Below are positions 49,422 through 63,059 of a stretch of DNA of 64,000 nucleotides, one piece after another. Made by a program: the position numbers and the translations under genes. Each line of letters begins with the position of its first letter. Positions within the stretch are counted from its first letter, which is position 1. The notes beneath the pieces are model-generated. The model ran no database searches, had not been told where the DNA came from, and saw only the letters and a program-made list of their open reading frames with translations. Source of the stretch: Acanthaster planci (taxonomy: Eukaryota; Echinodermata; Asteroidea; Valvatida; Acanthasteridae); NCBI RefSeq assembly GCF_001949145.1, contig NW_019091366.1:251496-315495 (forward strand), written 5' to 3'.

Positions 49422-52400
49422 AAGGGGTCTATTCCCTTCTATATACATGTACATGTACATTGGACATCCACTACACGTACATGTACATGTACGTTCTTCA
49501 CTTCCTTGGGCGAAGTACAGCACTAAAGCTGAACATGAATATACCGGTCCATGTAAGTGTACAGGCATAAAGGTAAAAAAAAGTAACATAACAAATTTGT
49601 TTTTAAAGGCAAGCAATTTTTTTCTTGTACATGTATTTCAGTTCTCTTTTCAAAGTGTGCACCCCAAAAGATAACCTTCAAAATTTCTTTCCCATTCAAC
49701 AAGTTAAGCTACCCCTGAATATTTGTTCCTAGAAGTTCAAAACCAAATGCAAGGTACGGGGGGAGGAGGGGCCCGGGGGGCTGGAGGGGTACATGTATCA
49801 TAGCCCTCAATAAACCTCATTATTTTACTAGCTGAAATGTGAGTGCGTTTCCTAAATTCTACGGCAATCGTTCCTCCCCTCGCCAGCAGCATGCTGTCTG
49901 CGGCCATGATGCATGCAAGCTTCTAGCACAATGTGACGTGAGGTTCAAGTGAGCGCGATACATAGTCTGGGCTCCAGACTACTTCTGCATGTAATATAGT
50001 GATAGTTTACAAATGGCAAGCAGACGAAATGCACAAGCAAATAGCAGCAATGGACAATAGAGGGTGCCATCATGTTAAACTCTGCCCCGCGAGAAATCCA
50101 TGCGTGCGGCATGCATTTGTATGGCACTTGATCATGACCACACCAACAACTACTGCGAGACCAATTAACAGGTGAGAAAAACATCAATTTTCAAGCAAAT
50201 AAAAAATTAAAAACTAAAACAGTTACAAAGCTTTATGTATAAAAATAAGCAGGAGGGTCAGCAACAGTATTTCTTATTTTCCTTTTCAATAAAAAGATTT
50301 AGCGTCAGCGTGATTTGCTTGGTTGGGGTGGGTAACCTGAAGCACAACTATAATTTTGTTTGACCAAAGCAGTTTTTGTTTTCATTCTAATATCAAAATA
50401 GTTTATCAATGAATCTAGGTCTGTGAAGGAACATTGTTAATTAATGTTACATAGAAGCACATGTACATGACATTTTAAATGGTTCTTAGTTCAGCTCACT
50501 GAGTTTAACTCTACGCATAGTACAAACGCATGTATGTACGTAAAAGTGCAATTAGGCCCTTGGCTTACTGACTTTTTAAACACATATTCTGTATGGTACA
50601 TCTGCTACTGTTTTGGAGGAAAACATTCTTGCCCACAATGATGACAACCATTAGTTTCCAGTTTTGTCCAAATATGCTTTTTGGACGACAAAATTCTGTC
50701 TGTTGACATGGCTGAGGGAAACACAGTAATGTATGTGTACCAGTACTCATTCGCATGCAAATTCTAATCAGTCGCCTTCTTGTTTTGCCCTTCTGCAGAC
50801 TTAAAAAACATTCGTGATTCAGTTTCTGGAGACTAGACCAAGAAATTTTAGAAGTTCCTGTAAAAAAAAAAATTTTTGTGCCGAACTATGGTACAATGTA
50901 CATGTACATAACAGGTACTTGTACCGGCATATGATTTACAGCCTACAACAGGTGCAAATGACATGTACACCGTGCCGGTAGCTTACGGGTGCACAAGTTG
51001 GGCACAATCAGTCGATCACTCAACCTCTACATGATCTGTTGATTATACTGCACAATTTAACAATAATTCTGCCATCAGCTCCACACTGAATTTGTAGTTG
51101 TGGAAGGATATATCAAAAAAGGGAAATTAAGTTCTGATAACAGAACGCAATTGTGCAGATCGTCTGATTGTGCCCAATATTATAATCATATGTAAATTCT
51201 TTCTTACTGTAATGACAGGGGATGATTTGTAATCATGCTGAAAAAATGAAAACTAAGGCCAACAATTCACTGAACTTACTCAATCTTTAATTTCATCTGG
51301 CATGCACAGTGTGGTCAGAAACTGAAAAAGTGGTAACCCTTTTCAATAAATAATGTTGAACTCATCAAGGGCATGAGAAATATCAGCACAGTCATTTTTC
51401 TAGTTACAAAGCCAGCATATTATTCAGTTTGATTGAAGCTCAAATAATCCTCAAATTCCAATGAAACACAGTCAGTAGTCAACCTCAAAATACGACAAAT
51501 GTTTTTCCAAATCTGAAATTTTAATTTGGCCTTACAGTATCAATGAAAGTGACACTACTTTCTAGGTCTGGATCAGTTTAATTGGTTCCGGATTGCTTCA
51601 AAAGCTTCACACATAAAAAGTAATCAAGCAAAGATCCATTTGTCAGCCAAAACCACTGTAACAAGGTGAACTTCAAATGAGAAATGTCTTAATTTAGTCA
51701 AAATTAGTAGACCTATATAGTTTTTAAAATTCTACAAGTCATTTTGAAGCAAGACATTCAGTACAAGAGTTAATATGATGTCGAGGATGAAAAAAGTATT
51801 TGGAATCACAGGCAGTGATGTTCTACCCTGAGAAATTGTTGTCATTTTTGGCTCCTGTGATTTGCAGACAAATTGTCTGAACGTGTTGGAAGTGCAAGTC
51901 GGAAATCTGGCAGAAATTCCTTTTTGAATGTTTCTGAAAATGAACTCTGTACAAAGACATGTACCTTACATTTATCATGTTTACCTTTCAATTTCAAAAC
52001 AACACTTATCTGAAAATTTGGTATCAGGCTAGTCGTACAATAATACAATTTACAGGAACCTGTTCGTTTTAAACAATCTAGAATTAGGAAATATCTGGAA
52101 CTGGGCCTACTTAAATCAGGATGACAAAAATGCAAACACACACTATCTGGCTGTGCATCTTACATTACAATTTTTACATTAGGGCCTACAGGTACATAAA
52201 TAAACAGGATTCACTAATAAATTTCAAGGATTCTGACATCGAATGTAGCCTGAAGCTGTACATGCTGAATGTTCATAAAATCATAGCCAATGGCACTTTC
52301 ATTATTTAATAAGGAAAGTTACATTTTACATGTCTTTGAAGCAGCGTTACTGTGATACCGCGGTACAGCGTGCCTACGCGTACACACACACACATGCAAC

Positions 52401-55080
52401 ATCATGAACACTGCTCAAACAAACAAATGCTTCGCAGCAGTTGAGGTACATTGTACATGTACATGTACATTAAACACTGTACATGATGTATGCAATGTGG
52501 CGCATTTTGCCGTCAGTACATTCACAAAAGAACCCCACAACAACTCGGTTTCAGTACCGATTTGAACCACCAGTGATGCAACTTAACACATGTAAAACCT
52601 CCCCGGTGAAAACACAACAAATACTACGCACAGCAAATAAGCCCTACCTGTTACAAAAGAGGTAGTTCTCGGCGGAAATTCGTAAAGCGCTTCCCGAAAA
52701 TGGCCATCGTCCGTAAATTAGGTCAGGTCCGGTCAACTTTGACATTTTTTCTGCTTATAAATTGTAACGTGTAGTTGGTACTAAAACTATCGCCACGTGC
52801 CACAAGCCCCGACGGTTTATTTATCATCAAAAAGCAAATCCCTCATAATCAATAAAACGCAATCGGTCATGTAAGGAGATTATATTATATAACAATCAAG
52901 TGTATTTCACGTGATTCTGAGGGTTTAGTGCGCGTAAACTCAACCTATCATGATGACAAACTACACGCACCAGGCACAAGTACATTTTGGACAAGGCAGT
53001 CATCAATACGACGTGTAATGTGATGTGGTACGTGACATCAAAACTCGCCAAGTTCATGGACAAAGCAAGAATAAAGGATTCGATTCCGAGAAATGACGAA
53101 TACGTTCCCCTAATGTTCGTCAGCGGAGAAACGATTGTAACAAAAGCAGCCAGGGCTGTATAGTGATGATGTACACGCCAAACAGTTGAATGAACACCCA
53201 CTTTAGTATTTAGGATTGTTGGCCTCATCAACTTGACGAGCGAAAAGAAAACACGCGGAGAGGGAAGGACCGGTCAAGACATCCCCACCGGTAATCCCCC
53301 CCCCTTCACTGCGCAGGGGCGTGTTCGGGTTTAAAGGGTTCGTGTCATGTTTTCGTATACAATTTTTTGTGCTACTTTATACTCTTATTCGTTTGAGAAC
53401 TATTTGGCATCCCTAGACTAGTTGTACTGAAAATTGCACTTGTCTTTTTAAATAGGTTAAAAAGTATATGTGCGAGTGTTGGTGTGATGTCACTCTTAGA
53501 AGACATCGTTAAGTTTAGAAGTTTGCTGTTCAAATTGTGAAGCCAAACCTTGCTCTCTGAAAACGTCTTTGAGCAAGGGTTAATTGCTGACTTATTACTG
53601 TGCTCTTAAGACAGCAATGAATAGCGAAAAGAAAGGCAAGTAAGTACCGCGAGCAAATTAGCAAACTTTATTTGTGATGAAATCAACTGAATGCAACCAT
53701 TTTCTGTTCGGAATGATATCACATTTTTGCCCATAAAATTAATATGGAAATTCGTATTACCGAAAAAAACACTAAAATACGCTTTGGAAAACCCACGGAC
53801 TTACCCCCCCCCCATAAGCCAGTGCCCCGCTTGGAGGTTGGAAATTTGTTTCTATTCATACAGTACCTGCGTGCATCCCCGTCATGTGATTGGTGGATCA
53901 CTGATCACATGTCATTTAATGTATTGTTCTATTCAACAGTACTCGTTACATAGAATTTCATTTCACTTGAGTGGTTTTCATCCCCATTTCAATTTTTTTC
54001 ATACACAGTAAGAAAGATAAAAAATAACTGAAGGAAGCGAACGAGTCTATCAAATACACAAAACTACCGGTGGGTGGCGCTTCAGGCACGAATCTGGTTT
54101 GCAAATGGCATTTTGTTCTCTTAACAGAAGAATATTTATGCAGGTATTGTGTAAAACAAATAATGAATATTTCGCATTTCTGCGGTGACAGATGAAATGT
54201 TCCATTCCTCTCGGCTTTTCCCTGTGGAATAGAACAGTTTCTTCTGTCACCTTAGTATAAATCATTCTAGATTGGTTCCCTCCCGTACGTAGTCTCAATG
54301 ACGTCTTACACGTACATGTACGTCCTCCGTCCGAACGTGTAGTAAGGGACCGGTAGCGGGTGAATGAAACCGGCTCGATGCACAAATCAAACAGGCGCTG
54401 ATAGCATTGGTCTTTTCGCATTCATTACCCAAAATGAATTCACCTTAAATTATTCATTTATCTAAAATTTAACACAGTGACAACTGATTTGAAATAAATT
54501 GCCGTAAAATGATTTTTCAATGATAGTTATTGAAACACAAATTACCACACTGTGATCAATAGAGGCTGAGCAAGGGTGGGTACTTGTGTTTTATTTATTT
54601 CCCCGCTGAAGCGTTATTCAGATTGAGGCATTGCGTACGCATGCGCACAAATGGCTTTGCGGCAAGAAGTGTTAGGCCATTGAAAACTACAGGGGTGCGA
54701 TTTTGATAATTTTCTTTCAGGTTTTCTGTCTTTGTTCAGCTTTTTTTCTTCAGAAAATCCCTTCAAATCGTTTTTGCTATTAGTCTCTAATCTAAGTGGG
54801 ATTTTTAGTGCTCTGTAAAAATACTTTACAATTGTGATTTTTTTCCTGTTGGCACGACTTGGACATTGCTGTATCTAATCCGGTCTCCTTTCCTGTTGTT
54901 TTATAGCCAAAATGATTTAATGGTATTTTCTGAAGAAGAAAAAAAGAATCAATCAATTTCTGGCATTAGAATCAAAAGAGATAAAACGATTTTTTAAGTA
55001 AAATGGTTGCATGTACATGTATGTTGGGAATATGTCAGCTTTTCCAACGTTAGATTTTCACAATCAACTCTCACATGAAA
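49422..55080. other. No gene seen
   Basis: ACATGT clusters lie at 49444-49495, 50895 and 52447-52475, with a short CA run at 52381. Around 52670-53330 the sequence is richer in CpG and may hold promoter or 5'UTR material, but no exon can be supported. The 111-codon minus frame at 52896-53231 was considered and not accepted. Confidence 0.45.
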
Positions 55081-55089
55081 AGAATACGG

Positions 55090-55250
55090 GCGTTTCACAA
55101 TAGTATGCCACCAAGAGATTGCAATGCGTTGACCAATCACAATGCGCGAAATTTGTCGACCCAATGCGCGTTCGAAAAGGGTCAACAAATTTCGCGCGCT
55201 GTGACTGGCCAACGCGTTGCAAACTCATGGTTGCGCACTATTCAAGGCAT
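55090..55250. repeat. Foldback repeat with GC-rich 43-base arms
   Basis: The left arm TTGCAATGCGTTGACCAATC then ACAATGCGCGAAATTTG (55119-55161) is mirrored by the right arm at 55179-55222. Read from the other strand, that arm starts TTGCAACGCGTTGGCCAGTC then ACAGCGCGCGAAATTTG. Weaker similarity carries outward to about 55090 and 55250 (CAATAGTATGCCACC against TGAATAGTGCGCAACC). The spacer is about 17 bases. It is probably a small MITE in CpG-rich sequence. Confidence 0.8.
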
Positions 55251-55615
55251 TCGGGGGAAAAGGTCAAGTCCCCGACTCGTTCCATCATGTACGTCCATGC
55301 TCGAACAGTCCATCCGTGACGTCATTACACTCGGGCAACCTCCAGAGACCCGCTCGCTGCTGGGGGTAGTGGTGGCTGACACCAGGGCAGGCACGAACAT
55401 CACGTGATGGCTAAACGAACGCCCTCGTGTAAGTTTGACTTACACGTGTAAGTTAATCGAACGCACCCATTGTAAATCGCCAACTGCTTACGCCAAGTCA
55501 CTGCGTCTGACAGCGTAGTCGATAGGTGGCGCTATACCACTTTTATGGTGAGAACATGTGACATGAGAACGCCTCGTTTACGATGAGGCTAGGCTGAGGC
55601 CCCGCGGCTGCTCAC

Positions 55616-55752
55616 CACAGGGCATGGTGCGGTAAGCGAAGACCATGCCCAAAGCCGTTGACGCAAAATGCCCCATGCCGGGGGTGAACCTTGCGGGTGC
55701 ATCCCACCAAGTTCTTCAATTTTTCTGGTTGGATTTCTGCGCGCGAGCTCAT
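55616..55752 (-). CDS. Candidate first coding exon, unknown protein
   Basis: On the minus strand an ATG at 55752 opens a frame beginning MSSRAEIQPEKLKNLVG and containing CTRKVHPRHGAFCVNGFGHG. It reaches a consensus donor, CTGTG followed by GTGAGC, at 55616/55615, leaving phase 2. The frame is also open upstream to about 55863. The stretch is GC- and CpG-rich (GCGCGCGAGCTC, CCGCGG) compared with its surroundings, as near a promoter. I do not recognise the protein and could not identify a second exon further left. The call rests on codon-like composition plus the donor, so it could be chance. Confidence 0.25.
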
Positions 55753-57957
55753 TAATATTTTGTGAATCTGCAGGATTTTACAATATAAATAAGACACGCC
55801 ATAATCTGGAGGGATCATAGAGATATTTGTATATATCACGAATTTGGGACTGGTAGTTTCCACTCTGGGGTATTTCTTTCACAAAAACGCCCAACCTGCA
55901 GTGTGGGCCTATTTTGGATCGGATAGAGGCGGGCGGCTATATTCAGAGCTGAGCGTATAGTTCACTACTATTTCGGGTATAACTTTGGGAAAGGCGAATA
56001 AAAAACAATTGCTTGGCTAACCCCGATAAAATTGAAACGAAAAGTGAACTTCTGGCCATAATCTTGAAGTTTCTGTGAAAACCGGACGCCAACCTCTTCC
56101 CGAGAGTCAACAGGCGGCGCTATTTTGGTCCAATTATACATTCACGGTTTTTTGTGGGCGCATTATTATGGACAATGGTACGGTGGCCTTGTTTGGACAA
56201 GAACATGTATGAAATTTCCTTTTTCTTCCAAGTTAATCATTATATGCAGCTGTTTTTCTCATGCTGTATAACTCATAGCATTCCCAGAAACAAATATGTG
56301 TACAAAGGCTGGGTCCACTGGCAGGTCACGGGGGAGGGGGTTGTCAAACAAAGGAAAAAAAGGGGAAATTTGAAAGAAAAAGAGATGACTGTTAAAGCCT
56401 TTTGAAACACCTAAACACCATTCAAAAGTAAAAAATGGATCCACATCAAGCAGTAGTCATGTACAACTCCCAACCCAATAAGAAACATCTAACAAAGGCA
56501 CACGTATGTTGTATTGCATGATATTGTATTTTACCGAATTCTCAGTTTGGCAAGTCATCTTGTCCCAAACTGCCTTAAGCACCTCTGAAATAGTTTCTAA
56601 AGAAAGCAAAGTTCCAACCTCGATTCCATGGGCTACATGCACGTTCCTTCACAAGCCTCTGGTTGTGTAAATATGAAAATGACCCTTGGCTATTCAGGAT
56701 GAATATACAAAAATGTTAAGTGGATTGCACGGGTATTTCATAAGCTACACGTTCGCACCCAGGTGTTCTGCATCTATGCACTCGTTAATCTGTGCCGTGT
56801 GTAAACGTATTGACTATATTGTCCTCATTTGAATCTTCCACATAGTGGGATATTTAAATCATACAATACCAGGGGTTAAGATCGCACAAGGCACGGTGGG
56901 AACTTAAACATGGTGGGGCAAGATCATACCCATGGGAACAAGGTTGCCAGATTTCACAAAGGGTTTCCCATCGACACATGAACACAGAGTCAAATAAAGC
57001 AAAATCATACACATGACCATGACTTAAAATTAAAATTCTTATTACCTTTCTCATCATTGACACATAACATTATTACAATATCGTGGATGCTCTACAATGC
57101 TGTCATTTAAATATTACAATAATATATACATCTCAACAAATTGCATAATTTGACGGTTATGCATAAGTCATTTACACTTTGGCCAAGGGTGTAATCTTTC
57201 ACAGTACACCAGACTTCAGGAATTTGGGTTTCCATTCCGGTTGGCCTACCAAAATCCAAAACGAATTCTAAGGGGAAAATGATTATTTAGTGTCAAGTGC
57301 AAATTTTTGTCTGTAAGTAGAATAAAATTGCTAAATAAATCAATACCTCAAGAGAACTGATTACTGAATTGTTTATTGGCATCACTTCTGTTTATTCACC
57401 TGTAATTTCCAACAACATCCAAATGAACGTAATCTGTCAGAATTTCAGTCATCTGAGAACTGCTAAGAAACCTCCAGGTTTTACAGGTTTTGAGTCTGTT
57501 GATTTCAGCAGAATCCAAATCAACACTCTGAGAGCTGCGTATGGTTGAATTCTATTATTTTCATGCTTGAAACTACAAGCCAGACTTTAGTATGCTCTTC
57601 CCTTTCTATTCACCTGCAGTATACCTTGATGACACCCCAGCATGTAGACTTTGATCTGGCCAAAGCACTGGGTACTCCTTTCAGCAGTGGTAACCAGTGG
57701 TGTAACAATTTAAAGGATTCCAAATTGGAAAAAAAGGCTTTACGACAATTTGAAAAATCTAAGGCTTGTTCACTGTTCTACTGAACTCCCTAGATGGATA
57801 AACTGTCTTGTTGTGAACATGAACAAAATTTCCCACAAACCTGTGGTTTCATACATCTCAATACAAGTTCAAATGATTTCCGAGGGTTGCAGTTGAAGTG
57901 CAGATGCAGTGGAGTGATGGGTAGGAATTTCAAGCAGATTAAACTTCTTGGGATTAG

Positions 57958-58316
57958 TTCGTCGTGTGCCTACCAGAAGGGCATAAGCACTTAGGCCCTT
58001 TTGCTGGGAAGCATGATCACTGCAAAAAACTTTTCGCGGCGAAAGGACGAAAGTATGCAACGATTGTACTTTAATGAAATATGAAGATTTCTTGGCAAAA
58101 AGTTTTGAAAAATGCCCAAGTCCTCTAATCAGTTGTTCAAAGGTTGCTATTAGTACAGCCCAGGTTGATTTTGTAGTAAATTGTATCCGTTTTTACTAAA
58201 TAAAGAGAATGTGTTTCTTATGCCCTCTTGCTGGAAAAATTTTTTCTGCTGTGATCATGCTTCCCAGCGAAAGGGCCCAAGTGCACTTATGCCCTTTTGC
58301 CGGGCACCTGACGAGT
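57958..58316. repeat. Long inverted repeat with about 85-base arms
   Basis: The left arm contains AGAAGGGCATAAG, GGCCCTTTTGCTGGGAAGC and ATGATCACTGCA. The right arm, read on the opposite strand, contains AAAAGGGCATAAG, GGCCCTTTCGCTGGGAAGC and ATGATCACAGCA in the same order. The outermost bases TCGTCGTGTGCC and CTCGTCAGGTGCCC also correspond. About 170 AT-rich bases separate the arms. It encodes nothing and is probably a non-autonomous DNA element. Confidence 0.85.
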
Positions 58317-61300
58317 CACACCTATTTACAATAAATCCTGATGCTATCTATCCTTCTGTTTTTTCATGGAACCGCCCCTACTTTCGCTGAGAAGAACATG
58401 ATATGGCAAGGGTTACCACTACAGACGGGATGCAAGCAATAAGAGTCATTTGAACTTATTTATCCAAAGAGCAACATGATACAACATGTCCCACATATGG
58501 TAACGGTCTTCACATACTAAAAAATAGACACCATTAATTCTAAACAAATTCATAAATAGAGCTGAGAAAAGTTCAGTCAGTTACAGTGCTTGTGTGATTT
58601 ACAAAAAATGGGTTCAAGTTACAAGTTAAAGTGCGACAGTAGTGAAGCTGACGGACATTTTTCTACACTTCACTAATTGCGACGATTTCCCTGCCACAAA
58701 AAGATGCATCAAAATGAGTCCAAAATGTTGACAGGCTGAATTACAAGTGACTCAAAGAAATTGGCTTGCCACCTGATTCTCTGAAAAGAGCCGTCAAATG
58801 TATTTTTTTATTTTTGGTGACGTTCTTCAGTGTGTTTACAAAGTGAAGCAACACGAACAGAAGCAGAGGTTTCATTCACTCCACTGAATCAGAACTTCAT
58901 GGAACGAGAAAGATTAAAGATGCTTTGGAACATTGGAAAAGTCTACAGCGGGGCAGATTCAAATGGCCTGCACAAATTCAAAGTGAAAATCTCTACAAAT
59001 CCCAAAATAGACTTCCACTAAATGCAATAAAAACTGCATGTGAACTCAACACGCTTCATTGAAGATGGCACGTAATAAACGTCATTTTCTTGACGCCGAG
59101 TTCCTGATTAGTTGCAAAATCATCATGTCTCATGTCAACTGCCAAGGGAAAGCAAATTGATTCGGTAAAGAGCTTATGAGAGAATTCATATTTTAACTAT
59201 TACATGGTTTTCAGAAGGACTCTTTGAAAACGACACGACTTTCATTCAGGCAATAATGTGGCCTAGTCAAGTGTAAAATGTGTGAGACATAAGTGCGGAG
59301 GACCACGGTGTGCATGCATGCTACAAGACCGCTCGTGGAAAACACTGACACTCCTAATCCTTGTGAGTCCATCACAAGACCAGTCACAAGTAACGGCATG
59401 AACTGTGGAACAAGGACTTGTTTCCCAGAGGTCATTTGAATAGCCTACCACTTGACTAAGATGACTTGTGACAGTCTTGTAGGGACCTGTGGTGATTTGT
59501 AATTGACTCAGCTGCCACATGGCAGCTCATGATCCGCAAAAAAAGTAAAAAGACAGCACTTGTGTTGAATCCAGACGTGTGCTTCCTCAAAGCTTTGAGG
59601 ACCAACATTTAAAGGAGCAGACGAGCACATGAAATTTGTTAAACACAGAACTGAGCCCCCCGAAAACAGGAAACCAGCCAAAGCATATTGGAATGATGCA
59701 TACTGCCTGAGACTGGTTCTCAGCTCAGATTTTTTTTTTTGAGGGAGGCTACAAATATCATTTATTCAGTAACAGAGGCTGCATCCGAATCTGTTGTCTA
59801 GAGCTAGGTCTAGGTCTTCATTCCATTAGAAATGGGTAGAGACACGCAGACAATAGACCTAGCCGTAGCTCAAGAAGCCCGTTTCGGACACGGCCAGAGT
59901 CTATCAAAGAAGTACTAATCAAATTGGAGCAGCTAGTCTCGGTGTCTAGTCTGGTGCCCCTTATACAAGTATGAGGAAGAAGGGAACAAAACCCACTTTG
60001 GAAGAACAAAATTCCTGGCTGGAACATGACCTACAAGTGCCCCTGACATTTTGAATAACTTAACAAAATTTACTGTCCACAGCACAGCCCCATGCTACGT
60101 TAAACACACATGGAATAAAACTGTTTCAAGATTTACTTGGGTGGGGAGAGATCTCCCTGAATAAGCAGATAGAGTTAGCGTGTTTACAGAGCCTTCTTTG
60201 ATGATTCACACTTCCACTTTACCTCTATTGTGTGGGTTTGTTTTTTTTTGTTTTTGAAAGGGGGGATTTGTTTTTTTAGTATGATTTATATACAGAAGTA
60301 ACCTTGAGTGCACATATGCTGGCATTTGTTTGCGGAAGACCTTGTTCATGTTCACCTTTCACCGATCATTCTGTATAAAGAATCCGTAGCACTTTAATGA
60401 CTATTAAAGTAAAACGATCATTCTGTGACCGAAAGAACAACCGCTGGATGTGGTCTTGTGCCACTGCAATTCTATTTGGAATGCGGAACATTCACAAAAG
60501 GGCAGCAGTCTGGGTGACACAGATGATGTGCACGCACAACAAGGCGAGCAAGGTATATTAACTACAGATTACAATATTACGAGTCCACTTTCTATTTCTT
60601 GGAAATGTATTCAATGATAAAATGAGGATCTTAACAGGGCCCTGTCCCCCTTTCTGTTCCATTTACTACCCATACTTGTCCAACAATCATCCTACCATGG
60701 CTGTCTCATGGGCCAATGCCATGCGCTTCAAAAACTTGAATATTGCCCTACATTTGAGCAGGAACTCTGATGGAAATTAAACAAGAGTGCCGCCCCATGG
60801 CTGAGTCCAGTATTGTAGTCAAGTGCTGTTGGAGTACCGATTTCTAATACTAAACTGGTGGGGGGGGGGCAGAAACTGAAACATGGGCACTGGATGGTAA
60901 ATGCACAAAGATAAGATTAGGAAATGAAATGACGACTTCAGACCATACACAAAAAGTATTCCACCGAGTACTTTGCATGCACTTTCCACCTTGAAACCTA
61001 ATTTTTACAAACTGGAAGTGTCTGAAGTTTTAATTCATTTTACAATCTCAGCTTTGCGCACTTACCCTCCAGAGTCCACTGTTCTCTAGATTTGTTCCTT
61101 CCTAATCAGTTCAATATTTGGCAGTGGACTTCGCAGTCGAAGAAGTTCTAAATTACAACACTGGCTGAATAATGAAACATTTCATCCAATTCTGAATCAG
61201 GCAAGTGGTCATCTGTTGCCTTGTCCCATGAAAAAAGTTGTTCCAAGACAATCTGTACTATTCCAAGATCTTAAAAGTTTTAGCAGTCCTGTACCTTTTC

Positions 61301-61739
61301 ACTGTTTTTTGCCAACACAATCTCCAGCACTGTCACCCCTTGTGAGGGCCTTGTAATTTGATCTTTACAGAGGCTAGTGACTGGACACTTTTGACAAATG
61401 AGTGAATGACTTACGTGACTGACACGTAACTTCCACTCTGCCACCGTCTTGTTTCAGATTGACGTCACAGGCACTTGCGTGTTATCAGTTAAGTTGACAA
61501 AAAAAGCAAACGAGTGGTGTATGTAGGTTTTGGATCCAATATGGAGTTCATGTAGGTCGTCTTCCGATCTTCACTGATCTTTTCTTTACCGTCTTAAGCC
61601 CCACAGTGGCATACTCAGAGAGAAACAAAACTGTCCCAATGCATGACTAAACTTCACGGGTTTCAAGGTCTTCACCTGAGACAGATCTGGTTCAGACTGG
61701 CACACTTTAACTTTAAGAACAGGAAGGAAAATACCAATA

Positions 61740-62010
61740 TAAATTTTAAAATATCTTGACATTACCTAAGTCTAACACTAACCAGGTGTTATATTAACCA
61801 GTGAATTTAAAGAGTCAATAGTAGCATGTAATATTTATGAATGGGTTGATATTAAGAATATTACGTTAATATTAACCTGTACTACGGGCTAAGATTTTCA
61901 GGTATTAACCTGTTAGATTTATTGATAGGTTGATAATAACCAGTACTATTAATAAGTTAATATCGACCTTTAATTAACCCGTAAATTCAGGTTAATATTC
62001 TCAGTCGGAT
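61740..62010. repeat. AT-rich patch of TTAATATTAACC-like palindromes
   Basis: Variants of (A/G)GTTAATATTAACC, ATTAACCAGT and GGTTGATAATAACC recur at least eight times in both orientations within 270 bases. There is no fixed period, so this looks like a degenerate palindromic cluster and not a tandem array. Confidence 0.7.
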
Positions 62011-63059
62011 TTTCAGTTCAAAACCAAATATAAAAGGTTTTGTGGTTTAAATGCCAAGTTTGAATGCAAACTTTGGCAGCCTCTCTCACTGAACCTTGAA
62101 ATATTCTGACAATGATGTGTGAGCCACCACGAAGCACTCATCAGGAAATGTTAAATTGTAAGTTTTCAGTGTTTGTGATAATTCTACTTTGCTGCTGTTT
62201 TCACTGATGGTGTATGGCAAGTAGGTTATGCTGATTCTGCAGGTGAAGCTCTCGGAAAAAAATGTTGAAAGATAAAAGGAGAGAATTGTATTGGATTTGA
62301 ACATATAAGTGCAGATGGATGATTGCAAACTGTAACTATATGAAATTGGATTTTTGTGCACAAGTGACATTTAAATACATGTACACACGGACCCCCCTAA
62401 TCCCAGGAGGTGCGCCCCTTTTTTCTTCAGTCTATGTATCCACCATAGACCTTTACATTGACTGTGCTTTCACATCAAATATATGAACATGTAAAAAATG
62501 ACTATACAGTGATCGGTTTGATGTGATCTTTCTAAAATAGAATTGTATGTAAAGAAGGTTCATGAAACCAGGCGGGGATTCACGACCCCAAAATCCCAAA
62601 CTTCATCAGGTGAGTTGTCACAAAGAAGTGGAATAGGAGAATACGTTGTGCTCTGATGAAATTATTAATCTTAAAAATTGGTCTGATTGAGAGTAAAATG
62701 AACACTCGCCACAATTACGGACTGAAGTACAAGTTTTTGTTTCTTTGTTTGATTATTTTTTTAACATTAGACTTGTTTCAAATTGAGAGATCCACTGGGA
62801 TTTTGATTTGTCTCAAACTGCAAATCAATCTAAAACAAAAACGGATACTTTGTACAGTGCGGACGTCGCTCCTCCGTATTACCCGATGAACATGGAACGT
62901 GAGGATGCTTGTCATGGGACACATCTGACAAGCACCGGGGGGGGGGAGGGGAAAGGGAAGGGGTGTTAATGGGGAGAAAGAGAAAGGCACCAGTCCGCCT
63001 AGCACAATGTACCGTCCCTATCCTAGTAGCGAGTTCTTCCTAGTCAATTCCTCCTGCCG

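Larger units (their letters stand above)
57000..63059 (-). other. Region downstream of UBTD: possible long 3'UTR plus intergenic DNA
   Basis: No coding exon is recognisable here on either strand. The region is AT-rich and, unlike the rest of the window, I find no exact TACATGTA in it. Minus-strand AATAAA signals (seen as TTTATT on the plus strand) occur near 61918, 59758, 57386 and 57358, so a long UBTD 3'UTR is possible, but no polyadenylation site can be chosen from sequence alone. A long inverted repeat (57958-58316) and a TTAATATTAACC-rich patch (about 61740-62010) lie within it. Short open frames such as 58830-59021 and 62086-62370 resemble nothing I know. Confidence 0.4.

Noticed and set aside
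52896..53231. 111-codon minus frame with HSTVWRVHHHYTA, briefly reminiscent of an innexin start
   Set aside because: The YYQW signature, the paired extracellular cysteines and spaced transmembrane segments are missing. The resemblance is too short to trust.
55590..55760. Possible snRNA (GC-rich segment with CCCCGCGGC and TTTTTCTGG)
   Set aside because: Compared from memory with U1, U2, U4, U5 and U6. No diagnostic single-stranded motif or Sm site in the right place was found.
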